A model generated the notes under the pieces. It ran no database searches. It was not told the origin of the DNA and saw only the letters and a list, made by a program, of their open reading frames with translations. Of a DNA stretch of 64,000 bases, positions 36,805 through 49,404 are shown in pieces (the first letter of the stretch is position 1; each line of letters begins with the position of its first letter). The translations under genes and the position numbers were made by a program. Source of the stretch: Dipylidium caninum (taxonomy: Eukaryota; Platyhelminthes; Cestoda; Cyclophyllidea; Dipylidiidae); contig QEYB01001164.1 of the NCBI GenBank assembly GCA_017562135.1, positions 248,001-312,000 on the forward strand, written 5' to 3'.

Positions 36805-39750
36805 CTAAACAACCACAGAACGCCATTCGACTAACTTCGAATTCGGCCTTGGAGTTATGTCATAAGGAATAAGGAAAGAGATTGATTCAGACGATGGAGG
36901 GACATCGATGCCCTGGAGCCCCTCCGCTTTTACTGTTTCGGTAGTCGTGGACCTCCTCGTATCAACGTTTCCATTATTTTCCTCCGCTTCATTATTAGTG
37001 TTCATGTTTCCCTTAGATTGAGAGACCCCTCGAGGTTCAGAATCTTCAGCCTCATCCCCCGCCTCCTGTCGAATATCTGCCCGTGGCTCGATCACCTGTT
37101 AATCAACATGGAAAAATTTAGAAGAGCATTTAATTTATAAGTTAGAATGGCTATGGTTTCCTGATGGGCTTGTCGGAAAGTAGGCCATTCTTTAGGTAAA
37201 AACAATTGACTACGCAAGGCGGTACAAATAAAGGATTCGTTTGCATGCGAAATTAATATAGAGAATACTCTATCGCTATAACCTTTTTTCTGCGCTATGA
37301 TATCAGTTTGTACCCGAGACGGTGGTTGTCGAATGGCACGGATATAGACATTATAAATCCAAGCATTTAGGCCATGATCTTAACCCCGAATAATATTAAG
37401 CAACTCCTTCAAACGGGCAAAAAATTAGCGTGACTTATTAAAACAAACCCCTGAGTAGATAATCTGTTCAGAGTTGGAAGGTCTATTTGAAGATGGAGGA
37501 TTATGTAGACGAAAGCGTAGACTTTGGCCCAAAGGGTAGGTAGAAGGTGAACCAAGGTCAAACAACTCTTGTTCATCGGCATTAAGCAGAGACCTGCCGT
37601 GACTCTTCGGAGTAGACTTACGTTGTGTAGTTTCGTTGGGTTCAAAAAAGTCTGGGAGGGAATGGTGTCCGTTGAGATTCCATGACCTCGAGGTAAGCAA
37701 TCTAAACCTTAACACTTACAGTCAGATTCCCTTGTCAAAAAGGCTTCAATAGCAGCAGGAGATAGAGAATTGGGGACAATTGTGGTGTGTGTACTATTGG
37801 TGGAATTTTTGAGACGATGCACTTCGCTAAGGTGAGTGGAGAATGACTTATGAACTCTGTTTGGATTGCCTCCTCCGTTTCCAGTAGAATTATCAAGGGG
37901 AGGATAAACGCAAATTGGACAAAGAACAGCCGGATGATTAGAACTATGTTTTTCATGAACATGAAATCCTAAATCGGCGACCTTGAACCCCGGAACGCCA
38001 CAGATGGGACAGGTGTAACTCCTCACCATATCGTTTGACTTCTTAAAGCAGAGACAAATAGTGGAAAGAGGCGTAATGCGTAATACTCCAAAAGCAATGA
38101 CTAAGACTAACAGCATTTGGGAAAAATATTTTGCGATCCGACTCGAGAATAAGACATTGCATTGGATGATTTTTCCGATGCGACAGAGCCTCGGCATGCC
38201 TATCGTAGCAAGGGCCGCAAAGATCAAAGTCAATGCACCGCAGACATTTATAGCGACGGAGCCGGAATGCGTTTGCCTCGCAGGCGTCGCATTTAACGCC
38301 TACAATCAAATGAACCTTAGATGGAAAGTCAATGGCAATGTGAAACATTTGAATCCGTGACTAAACTCAGGGGAGAACTAGAGCAGTAGAATAGCAGAAG
38401 TAATACCTCTTTTTCTCCCCAAAAATTCTAAAACTATAAATTAGTTTATAAATATAAAAAGAACGAAGGCAAACTCAATTGGGAAAAAGAGGAAAAACGC
38501 AATATTGCAATAAATATTTTAAATACCAGACAAGCAAGATGGGAGCAAATAAGTATGAAATAAGTGACTAGATAGCAGTTGAAATACCTTCCTCTATGAC
38601 TGAAAACTCTGAAAGAGATGGAGGAAATTTTTGTAGAACGAAATCAAAATATTCACTTGAAAAAAGAAATTTGCAACATGCGGCTTAGCACGAGTGAGAA
38701 AAGTACAGGGGTATACCAATAGGAAACAATAATAAGAGACTAAAGAAGAAATGTAGGGGTTAGCCATCCAGTCTGAAGGGATTAAAGAAGAATAAACGAT
38801 TACTATAAAATAGACAAAAAGAAAGAGAACCGACTCTAGTTTTATCGTTGTCATAATTAAACGATTATGGTGAAACCGGGCTAAATATATATTAAATAGT
38901 GAAGCCAATATAAAATGATCAGATCCAAAATAAAAGCAGTACGTAGGCGGGAGGAGAATTTGTAAAATAAGAACTAAAATGACAGAAAAGACGCCTCGAG
39001 GCAGGGGTGGTAAGTTCTCCAGTAGTTGAGACATGACGCAAACGGAACAATGTAAATTAAGGCATTTTGAGTCGAGTCCCGAGTATGAACAACAAAAGTG
39101 ACATAAACTAGTGAGAAAAGGGAGAAAATGAAAAACGTACGATGGATGAAGTACATTAAAGGAAATATCTATCAAATTAGTAAGGTAGAATGTGTGATGC
39201 GAATAAAAGTAATGTCGACTGGAGGATACCAAAACCAACTAGGCAAAAAACCAAAGAGGGTGGATATATTAAGTAGTGTGAATAAAGATCGAATTAGAAA
39301 TTGTGCTTTATTAAGTACTGATACATTCAGAATGATATGAGTGAATGAGGGGTGTTAAGATTTGAAAAGTAATGAGGCAAACAGTTAAAAAAATGGCAGA
39401 AAAATTCAAAAAACAAGAAGTTCCGGGAATTTCTCTGGATTCTGAGGGTATATAAAGCAACGCCACAACCGATTTGTTGATTTTGAAAGGGTTCTCAAAG
39501 CGCAACAATAATAAAACAGGAAATTTCTGAGTAACTCGAGACGTTACGATGCCACCAAAACCAATAAATGAAATGAAATTATGGAACCGAAATAGCGGAG
39601 ATGATTGATCTATACAAACAGCTAGAGTGCTTGCATGACTAACGTTAAAACCTTTAGGTGTTAATACAAGTAAATAATAGGTATAAATAAACATAAAGAA
39701 CCAAGCAAACGCAGAGTACGACGCAACATACCCTCGTGCCTGGAAGCCAT
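36805..39750 (-). CDS. KCMF1: KCMF1-type ZZ zinc finger E3 ubiquitin ligase
   Basis: KCMF1 is an E3 ligase and N-degron pathway partner of UBR4. Exons: 39732-39750, 38112-38299, 37720-38041, 37449-37651, 36805-37095; phases agree and give 340 aa (human 381). The start exon encodes only MASRHEG, matching the family N-terminus, and is separated by a 1.4 kb intron. The ZZ finger follows (VKCDACEANAFRLRRYKCLR, CIDFDLCGPCYD, HPMQC). Then come the two Drought-induced-19-type C2H2 fingers (YTCPICGVPGF...HVHEKH and LCPICVYPP...HLSEVHR). The last two exons are low-complexity Ser/Asn/Glu-rich and diverge from vertebrates; they are assigned by phase and splice sites. Confidence 0.93.
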
Positions 39751-41253
39751 CTACAAGGCGCAGAGAGGAGACAAGGCCGCTAAGTGTATCAGCGCGTTCG
39801 AACAATCAACTTGCTTATGTGAGCCAGGTCAAAAAAGTTAATTAAATCAGCAACAATTTCGACTGATTAATTAAATTATATCTTTTGCCAATTATTATGT
39901 AAGGAATGAGCTTTTTATTCGTGAGCGTTTATTATCAGTTACTGTTAATTTCACCTGACAGTTTTTTTGACATCTATACGGGATTACCTCCCGCTTTAGT
40001 CTTCTCATTAAATTCAAGATTATTTGTGTGTGAAAGAGGAGACATCACAGCATTTCAGAGTACCTTGTCCAAATGCGGCAAAAAACCTTGTCTATCTAAA
40101 TAAATTGGCTGTAGAGAATTACGGCCGATAATTAAGTGTATTTTCCAATTCAATCAACGTAAGAAATTGGCTTTGCCATTTCATAATTTTTTTCAACAAT
40201 TTATGCCACGTCAGTAAGTATCAGTCAAAATACCTAATAACGTAGCCGTTGAAGCTGAAATATGAGGCAAATATACCAAATTTCACGGCCAGTTGTCTCC
40301 ATAGGAAGAGAGGAAATAGTGGAATTGTGTCTAATGAAACTCACCTATTTATTGATAGCGTAGGCCTTCTTCTGCGGGTTAAGCTTAGAGATAGCATTAG
40401 CCAGACATTTTTATCTATTCCACGAAGATTGTCTTTTACAATGACATTGATGGAATGCCGTCTCTTTCCTTTTGGCAATGAATCTTATTCGCCTCGAATG
40501 CACTCCATACACGTCCTAACATTTTGGCTTTGCTTGTCGCAGGCATTGTAGCATTAGCACTAGCCACTCTGACATGCAACAGTTGAAGTGTTGTTAATAG
40601 GCCTCCACTGAACAATGTCAGAACTCAAATAGGTTGTGCGACAAAACTTTTCCACCGGTCACTTATTATTTAATCCAATAAGAAATATCTAATCCCACTA
40701 ACGATCACTTGCAGCTAACATTTACCTTTTCCTCGATCAATAAACTTTTAAAAGGATTGAAGTAGGTCACAACTATCAGGGAATTGAATTGAAGTTGTTT
40801 AGAGCCCTTCGAAACGTACGTTATCAGCGGAACCCTTTCGTGAGAAGAAAATCAATTGTAAGTGGATAAGATTTTGTGTTTAACACTCTTATCCTTGAAA
40901 CTCTAGGGGGCCTCAAGATACCAGTCGTTTCATTTGGCAAGTTAGTAAGCCCTTCGAGACGTAATGTGAAGCCATCTTCCTCATAACTTATCCTCGGCAA
41001 TGCTTACTTTCAATATATATGTACAAAGGCAGTGAATAAAGTTGTCATTCGGAATTGAGTGATATTTAGTAGATTCGCGCAAGGCGACATTTTAAACATG
41101 TCTGCCGCCACTAAATTATCCGAGTAAAAACTGCATAGAGATGCAAAACTACTCGAGTGAATGGCCCGCATTAGGCAAAAGCAAGAGCACATTATGATAA
41201 GTCAGCTTTTCGACAGTAAAGAAAAATTTATGAATCCTCAGTGAAACAATAAA
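39751..41253. other. Upstream region of KCMF1
   Basis: Contains the KCMF1 promoter and 5' UTR. Short frames (39906-40103, 40249-40551 plus) lack coding character. Confidence 0.4.
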
Positions 41254-41706
41254 TTAAGAGTTAATATCAATGAGGGACGGAATCGCTGGTAAAGTAGAGG
41301 CTTCCATTGCAAATTCGTTTTTTTGTAAAATATAAACCACCTCGGCCAAACCGAGGGAATAATGCACAAAGCCACCGATTACCAGAGTAAAGCCTAACCA
41401 GTCTGTTGTGTTTAAAGACCGGGTGAATTCCACTGTGACCAAGTTGCAGATGATCACGGTAAAATCTGCTACGATGGGGATAAGGACCCATTGAAGACGC
41501 CTTCGCATCAGCATAATACCGAAGACTATGGTCACGACAGCCGCGAGGAGACTGGAAATGGCTCGCACAGCATTTGGATGATGGAAACCGCCGACGTGAA
41601 GAATAACAGAGGCACAAGAAATGCACAAAAGTGTGTAGAGAGCATGGATCACCAAGGCCAAAATGCGAAAGTTGCGCCTCATGCGAGGTACCACGTAGAC
41701 AGTCAT
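41254..41706 (-). CDS. Small four-helix membrane protein, hypothetical
   Basis: Single-exon frame of 150 aa with four strongly hydrophobic stretches: about residues 14-36 (ALVIHALYTLLCISCASVIL), 48-68 (AISSLLAAVVTIVFGIMLM), 71-92 (VLIPIVADFTVIICNLVTV) and 102-126 (GFTLVIGGFVHYSLGLAEVV). A basic patch (MRRNFR) precedes helix 1 and MRRRLQ lies between helices 2 and 3. The layout is that of MARVEL-type or other tetraspan proteins, but no signature motif allows a family name. A multi-exon gene or a chance frame cannot be excluded; the regular spacing of the helices argues against chance. Confidence 0.55.
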   Translation of the reverse strand: MTVYVVPRMRRNFRILALVIHALYTLLCISCASVILHVGGFHHPNAVRAISSLLAAVVTIVFGIMLMRRRLQWVLIPIVADFTVIICNLVTVEFTRSLNTTDWLGFTLVIGGFVHYSLGLAEVVYILQKNEFAMEASTLPAIPSLIDINS

Positions 41707-44102
41707 TAGGCAGTCCGTCAGTCAAGGAGTCGAGTATTTAGTGTCATATCAGTCCCTCACTCCCTCTCTGAGTGTTCTGTCAAGTGCTCTTTAACTGCTG
41801 AAATTCACGTGTACCCACATGACTTACTTTTTTTTCTTCTGAGAGTCTCGTGTATGAGAGCATATGCCTCGAGATTGATCCTCTCGACCCTCATGGAGGG
41901 AATCGGTTTGTTATGTCAATGTAATTTACACTCTTTGAGGAATTGTCTTCTCTCCCATCATCGACATCCGGCGAGATAATGTCATCATTATTCCTCCCCA
42001 ACGATCCAACTCCACTCAGCCTATTTAACTCAGTCCGCCAAATGATGTGGCATCCCACTGCCTCCCGTATGTCGTCATATTCCGCGAAGGTGTGAAATCT
42101 TCACATACGCCACAGACGAGGTCCTTCTTCCTTCAAGGTCACTCACTGCCTTTCCGCTCAAAGTCTTTCGCATTTCGGGAGTAAAATTTCCAGTAATTTT
42201 GCCTCAACCCACGGCGGAGGTAAATTTTCTGTCTATTCTGCGGTGACACCCTTCATCTCTCCACCATCCCACCTTACACGCAGCTCACAGTTCTCTTTTG
42301 GTGCGTCCATGGAGAAGAACAATGAGGTCAAGAAATGAGGAGATTTCCAGCACCAGCGGTTTAAGCCTAGAGTTGAATGTTAGAGAACTAAAATCTAATA
42401 TTTTGGAACGTTTTCAAATCTTTGCCCGCCCCCTCCCCCCCTCGCCAACCACAAGAAAGGCAAGATCGAGTTTCTCACGACAATCATTCTACTGTTGCGT
42501 ATGCCTTTTTCATACCTTCGTAGGACCAACTAACATCCTCCATTGGTAATGTTATGACTTTTTGACAGTCACACGATGCCACCGTCATAGAAAGAAAAAT
42601 CCTCCATATGTCAGTTCTCTCCAGTCATTAAATGTTTGAAACGAGGTCGAGTGATCTTGTGAACATCATTATTCGGTCTTTTTTACTTTCATGGTTCTCT
42701 CAAAAGTAGGTGAAGATGTATAAATTCCTCGCGTTTCTTCTCAAACCGACGGCTCAAAGACTTTACTGATTACTGAGAAATAACAGTATTCTGTGTATAG
42801 TATTCTGAAGAGTTTTGGGTGATCGTTGCTTCATCCCCCTCGTTCAGAAATCATGCTGGATTCTGGAGGGAAGTCGTGGTGAAGTTTACAAGCAATCAAC
42901 TTTCCAATCCACCTGTTCCCACAGTTTAAGTGTTTGTTAGCCACAGTAATTGCGTCCCAACCAGGAACATAAACCTGCCTTCGCAGATTCTCCAAAGTCT
43001 GACTACTGCTTTGATGATTTTCTAAAAAAATTTATTATCTTTCTTCCTAGTGAGGACTTAGCCTTAATGACAAGTGGTACAGAGACGGAAAAAGATTCCA
43101 GTCATCAATCGGTTCATTTTTCGCGAACCCTGCAGCCGACCTGACACCCTGACGAATCGGCACACTTCCGTTTCCTCGCGCATCGAATGCGCCATTTGTC
43201 ACTTCTACTAAAAATACAGTGACGGAAGCCGTTGACGGCGCGAGGTATCCATGTGTTTCCGCTCATCGCGATGGCTGGTGGCCAAGTCGACAAGTGTAAC
43301 TTCCACTGGTCCTAACTGCACATGCTCCCTGGGTCCAGTGAAAGTCGCAGGCGAAAGCGCCAGTCAGTACATCAAAGGCGGAGAGGTGAGACGACTTAGT
43401 AGCGGGAGGAGGAAACCCCCCGCCGGTGTGTTGCGTCCTTATGGAAGCCTGCGACCGCATTTAACTCCAGCCAGCAATTAGATAGAGGGATTGGGTACTA
43501 GGGCCGCAGTAGAGTCACAATTTGACTACACCTAATAGGATGATTGTGATTTTCAAGAGAGGGTTGTTTAGAAAAGGAGGTCACCTTAATCCGTTAATGC
43601 ATTATAATTGTAAATCTATTGTGACGAATGAATAAATCAAAAGCCGGCTACATAGCCACGTCCGTTACCTACTCATTAGGATTTGGTAAGTAGACACCAA
43701 TTTCCATACTCTGTCCGTCAACCGCGATTTTCTTAGCTGGTACGTTTGATACACCGCCAATTTATTTCATCTGCAGCAAAGTAATTTCAAAGGAGGGCAT
43801 CTTACAAATCATGATGTTTGACGCAACTTTTAAAAAAAAACTTCCCAGCATTGCCTCGCTCCGACTAACCACGCGGATCTGTGGACGCGACCGTCCCATG
43901 GTGCCGCACTTATTCGCTCATTAATAGATTTGGGAATTTGATAAGGACAAAAATAAGTAAACAAAATCAGAATTGTCGCATCCGATGTCATCCAATATAT
44001 GATGCAAACAAAGCTCTGAGCAAAAGTATTACTAAAGTATCGAAAAGTTGAAAAATCAAGTCAGTGGAAGATCACAAGTGTTGATGTAGGAAGATTCTCA
44101 AG
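41707..44102. other. Intergenic region
   Basis: About 2.4 kb without a convincing gene. Frames of 64-83 codons at 42298, 42950 and 43251 (plus) are not supported by motifs. The stretch 43200-43480 is more GC-rich than its surroundings. Confidence 0.4.
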
Positions 44103-47100
44103 TTAGAGCCTCTCGAGGTACTTCAATTGGCCATCTTCGAGAAGTCGCGTTCGCAGAAGGCAGAGCTCACGAACAATGCGCATTTCATCCGCTGATTTAG
44201 CCTCTAGCTCTCCCTTCAGTTGGGTTATTTCACTGTAAAGACTTGCTATTTCCTCCCTCGCTGAATTCACACTTCTCGCTAAAAAATTATTGAAAAAACC
44301 TTTGTTACTTACAAATTTCAGTAACAACTCGTAGAGGTGAAAGGAGCAAATTCATCACGGAAATGGAGGAGATTGAGACACACCAGTGCCCCCGACGCAA
44401 TGAATTATAGCATTTGTGCCATTAAATCTGGAGATTTGTCCAAAATAGTCTACAAAAACATGTGGTAAATCGTCTAAATTAAATTCACCTTAATAAAGGC
44501 GCAGATGAAATTCGGGACGTGGCATTTAATCTTCGAATCGGCCACCAGATCTTACAACAACGCCTAACAGATGCTGTGAACCTTAACACCTTTCGCAGTT
44601 GAATTTCAGAGAGCCTTCGAATGACTGCCCAACGCCACGCGCGCATGAATTTCTCGTTTCTCCGAACTGCTAACTCATGGATTTTCGCTACAGTGTCGGC
44701 CACAGATTGGTCAACTTGTCGCGAATGGGAGATCAAGGTGTCATATACTCTGAACCCTACATGCTCACCTGCCCAGTCCGGGCGAGGCCATGGGGCATCG
44801 TGCTACTTGACCTCTCCCACATCAACTGCTTGATAGCCAGTCAGTAACGGTACAGAAATTGACAGGACAACAGAGGAATTTCACGATGCCCGTCAAATAA
44901 GAGGTGAGTGGCGGAGAAACGAGAAGTATTGGCTAATCTCACCGCCTGTCAATGCTTACCATGAACTGTGCATACTTTAAAATTCATTGTTTACCCACAC
45001 GTAGAACATTTTGACCCCACGAAAATGCTTGTTTTATTCTTTTGTCTGACCGCGAGAATTTACTTAACAGGACGCAGCTGAGAAGACGAGAAGCCTTTCG
45101 GACCTTCTGAGTTTCGATGACAAGCGGCTATTCTGGATTGATAATTTAGCAGCCTTTCTCTGACGAACGGGAGTGTTTAGGCCTTCACACCACTTTTATG
45201 TTCCCTTGAGAAACTATAGGAATTTTGATTCGTGTCTAACACCTCGACTTGACTGAAAAAGCTACATGAACTGTGAATCACAGAAGCTTCAATTCCGACT
45301 TCGGGAGCGGCTATCCCCCAGCGGTACCCCTTCCTCCTCATTCTTAAGATAACATGGAAGTAAAACAATTAAGTATAACTAATGCCGGTGGATGAAAAAG
45401 AGTAAATAACTTGCCGGCCTGAATTATGAAGTACCCTACTCCGGTGACCTTTAATCCAACCGACCTCACCCCAAAACTAAAGTTATGCTGGTGACTAACA
45501 AAACAAACATGGATGTCTCTCGTAAATAAAATTGGACGAAGTTGAATCTTAAAACAGGGGATCAAAGGGCACTGTGAGCTTCAGCGTAGGCGATAACTCG
45601 AGGATACCGGAGGGACCGGTTAGTTTACAAGGGAAATTTATATTAACAAACTATGAAAATTGTGTTTTTGCAAAAAAGGAAAAGAAAAAGAATGAAGCAA
45701 GTTTATCGATGTCATGCGCAAAAATTGGTGAAACACCTGATCAAATTTCGTGTGTGGTTGCAATAAGAAACCGCCTACTGAAATGGGAAGCCGAAAGGCA
45801 AACGAGATGATACATCAGGCTGCAAAAGGAGCGTAATTTCTTTAAATTTAGACATTGGGTTTTGGTTAGCTGAAGTAAAGTGAGCTCAGTAAGCAAAGTC
45901 ATCGCTAACGTACCACCATCCATCTTATTGGCTTTCGTCTTCTCCTGAGGTGTGAATTCAAAATCGGCAAACGATGGTGCCAGCTTGTGGCTTATCAGCT
46001 GATAGTCAGTACCCTTCACTCCGCCCATTCCACGCATCGAATGCTTCATGGAGTTGTCTATGAAGACGAAAGGTCGAGGACCCAGCAGCCGGCCAGCATT
46101 CACCGTCTCCACCTCAATCCTCGCCTCACCCGGTGGCATCGGGGGGACGCGGATCCGGAGGCAGTGGGTGGCGCTGGGCGCCAGGGTCGGCCACCGGCCG
46201 GGCACCACCGTCCAATTAGTCCGCGGCACATTATAAACACCAACGAATATCTGAGCATATCGCATCACCGCCTCATTCAGTTGTGTCCCGTAGAGACACA
46301 CCTCGTAGTTCCCTAAACATAAAAACACGTTAATTGCATAATCGCATACCTTGTTTGTTATATAAAATGTTATCCCGGGAGTATGAGTGTTTATAAAAAT
46401 ATGAGGTAACCCTCTAAAGTCTACATAGATAGACAAAGAAGATAAACTGCCTTGGGATGGCCTTAGGGAGTGTAAGGTGAAAAGCACCACCGGTCAGCAT
46501 ATGTTTTTCCCCTCAGTTTCAGCTTTCTTGTTCAACAATAGCTATCCTCTATGCCAGCGTGACATCATGTGACTCCCTCAGCCTCGTTGTACACACAGAA
46601 GAGGCCTCGAATGAGAGTGACAGCTGAGCCAGTATTTAATGGTGCTGGTGTCTCTCTAAAGCATTCATTCCACGTGGACCGCGGGGAGTGATGAAGAGGC
46701 GAAGGAAGGATGCTTTAGGCAGTGGAATACAGTAGCAGAGGGAATGTCGTCTCGAAGAGGCGAAGCTAAAATTAAATGGAAATGCAACTCTTGGTAAGTC
46801 TACTTGGGGTTAGGCTTCTCCTCTGCCACGTCAACTTCTGTCACCACCGTAAACTGACCCAATGTGGACGCTCCAGTTTGAACAAACGTGGAGTCTTCGG
46901 TCGAAAATTACGGGAGCCGACTCAGATAATGTTGATTTTTTACACTGGATAACTGGACACTTTAGATCAACCTGAGTAGATAACAAAAGACTAGCCCAAG
47001 TTGTTGAAGTGGATTCGTCATTTACAGAATTCACTCTCCAGAGTAGCCTTATTGAGGAAAATAAAAAATTCACACAAATGGTACAGTGTAGGGCGTCGCG

Positions 47101-49404
47101 GTCATTCATAGTGGAACCCATGAGACTAAATACTCGTCGTAGCACGACCAGAGGATAGACATAACTCCCTCCAACAAACGAACGCATGAACCCTTAAGGC
47201 AAACAGGTGGATTAAGACCTTAAATGTGTACTTCCTCGGGTCCTTTCTGCACACTTCAGCACTAAACGCCTCGTTCGCCTGTTCGCCTACCTAAAAGACT
47301 ATTGACGAAGAGAGAGTCTGCTTCATTTGCATTATTATTTGCATTGTTCAATTCACAGCCGTGAGCGAGGTCCTTCCTAAAATTATAGGCCCCAGAATAC
47401 GTCTGAAAGCTGTTAAAGTGGCTATGATCAGTTATGGAGGCATATTTTGGGAAAAAAAACCTCTACTTCAGTAGGAAAAAAAAAACAGTGAAAGTGGAAG
47501 AGGAAAGACCAACTGTCTACGTAGAGCGGAAGAGGCATAAAAGGGTGAGGGAAAATAAGTGGTAAAAATCATAAAAATCACAATTGCATGTCATGCAATT
47601 AGCCCAATTTACTGAAAGGGAAAAGGAAAGGCAAGACAATAGATCGCCTTTCAAATGTCCAAAATGAGTGATCAGAAATGGTAAAGAAATAGGCAACGCG
47701 TTCAAAGGTATAGCAGCAAGGTCCAAAATCCATCCTAAGAACGGAAAATATCAGAAAAAGCCTTCAATGTCTACTTTTGAATTGCGAAGTGCGGGTATTG
47801 AGGTGACCTTGGGGGGGTCAAACGCAACACCACTTGACGTCGACGACTGACCAGCATAAAGCACCCCAGTCGTCTACGACTGCTGTTTTGGGGCAGTGAC
47901 TGCGTCAAAGCGTTCATAGGGCTGCTCACCTCCTCGCTCCCCAACGGTAGGAGTGGGAAAGAGGAAAGGGACCCAAGAGCCTGCCCTCTACGGTTTTTCG
48001 GATATCGAATGAAATCAAAATTGACAACCCGTCATGCTTGAAAAGATAATAAAATGATTAAAACTTAAGCGCTCGAAGAATTAATTTGCTGAGGTTAATA
48101 GACAAAGATGGTAAAAGAGAATTTTAAAATCAGGCGCAGATAAGTTGGTCCATCAAAAGGGATTGTGTGACGTCTTAGCGATTAGAAGATGGCAAAGTTC
48201 CCGCTCGAAGGCGTGCATTAAAGTTGAAGAAAAGCTCAAAATGTCCCCGAAAATTCGACTAAGAGAGATCATTAGGACAGTGAAGAGGAGCATTCACGCC
48301 TCTGGGAATGGAGAAGAAAGGTGCTCAGCCTACGTCAGTTTGATTAAAAGTAGTGCTAGACTCGAGGGTTTATTAATAATCGGGGAAGTAAATTCACCTG
48401 AAATATACTGGAGCATAATTTTTAGTGCGATTCGAGATGAGGAGAATATTAAGCACCTAACATAACTCACCAGCAGCGGGTCCTTCCAAAGGATCCATGA
48501 GAAGTAACTTCGGATTAGTTTTGATATCCATAAAAGGTTTCTCATCAGTGTTCGGAAGGAGGCTGTCACCACGAGCCGAGTCCGAACTATATTCCGTAGA
48601 ATTTTCTGATGTCTCCTCTTCCACTTCCTCCAGTGATATCTTGTACTTCTCCTCTTCATATTGTTGACCTGACACCGTTGAAATTGCACCGATAGGATCG
48701 GGACGTTGTTGATTTCTTGCTTCAACCGGGCTTGAGGATCGGGATGAGTTAACATCTTCATCAGCAGCATCATCGTCATCATCTTCTCCATCCCCAATAG
48801 AGTGTTTCGACGAAACATTAACAGCCTCCCTCACCATCTTTCCATCATCTTTCGACTCCATCACTGGTGAAGTGTAGGAATCGTTCTCCACCTCCGCTTT
48901 ATTAAAAGTGGGACTGGGAATTGGAGATTTGTGAGTTTGAGAGAACGCTAGATTTGGTGTTCCATATTCTTCAAGAATCTTGCTGTTATACAAACCAAGG
49001 GTATCCTCAGGGTTTGGTGATAAAGGTTTGGGCTGTGCACTCTCCCTGTTATTCAGCAGTGGACTCGAGGCATGCGGTCTTTCCTCTTCTTTTTTGAGGA
49101 GTATTGTGAAAAACACTTTCGGGCGTCGGTTTAATAAGCTCCGAGATTGGAGAAGGCGATTTTTGACGTTGTACGGATGCAAGGATCGAGTCTGTTGACT
49201 TTGGTGTTTTAGTCTCCTCTTCATTATCACCTCGAAGCAGGGAATTAAAAGGTGAACGCAATTCTTTCCTGGAGTTTGACGAATAGTCATCATCATCTAC
49301 ATCTGACGATACCTCGGGCTTTCTTTCCTCAATGCCCGTCACAGTGATGCTTTCACTTGCCTGTTCTGCTATTGTCGGAAGCACAGTTTGTAATGGCTTA
49401 GACG
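44103..49404 (-). CDS. IPT/TIG-coiled-coil protein, left tandem paralogue (5' end not found)
   Basis: Exons in order: 49117-49404, 48471-49088, 45914-46312, 44103-44278; all junctions are phase 1. The first two form a long acidic, Ser-rich disordered region. The IPT/TIG domain starts at the end of 48471-49088 (LLLMDPLEGPAAG) and continues as YEVCLYGTQLNEAVMRYAQI to IEVETVNAGRLLGPRPFVF. The last exon is a coiled coil ending CLLRTRLLEDGQLKYLERL. The IPT exon and the tail match the gene at 53333-57451 closely. A 28-nt intron (49089-49116) is inferred where the frame changes; an extra base in the adjacent homopolymer is the alternative. An N-terminal C2 domain like that of its neighbour is expected between 49405 and 53332 but was not found. 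A possible extra exon lies near 44600-44770. Function unknown; C2 plus IPT suggests a membrane or GTPase effector, as inference only. Confidence 0.75.

Noticed and set aside
38594..39238. 214-aa minus-strand frame between KCMF1 exons
   Set aside because: It is extremely hydrophobic and AT-driven, lies wholly in the KCMF1 intron, and lacks splice or start context.
46831..47187. 118-aa minus-strand frame
   Set aside because: It lies in the intron between exons 48471-49088 and 45914-46312 of the left IPT gene and has no motif.
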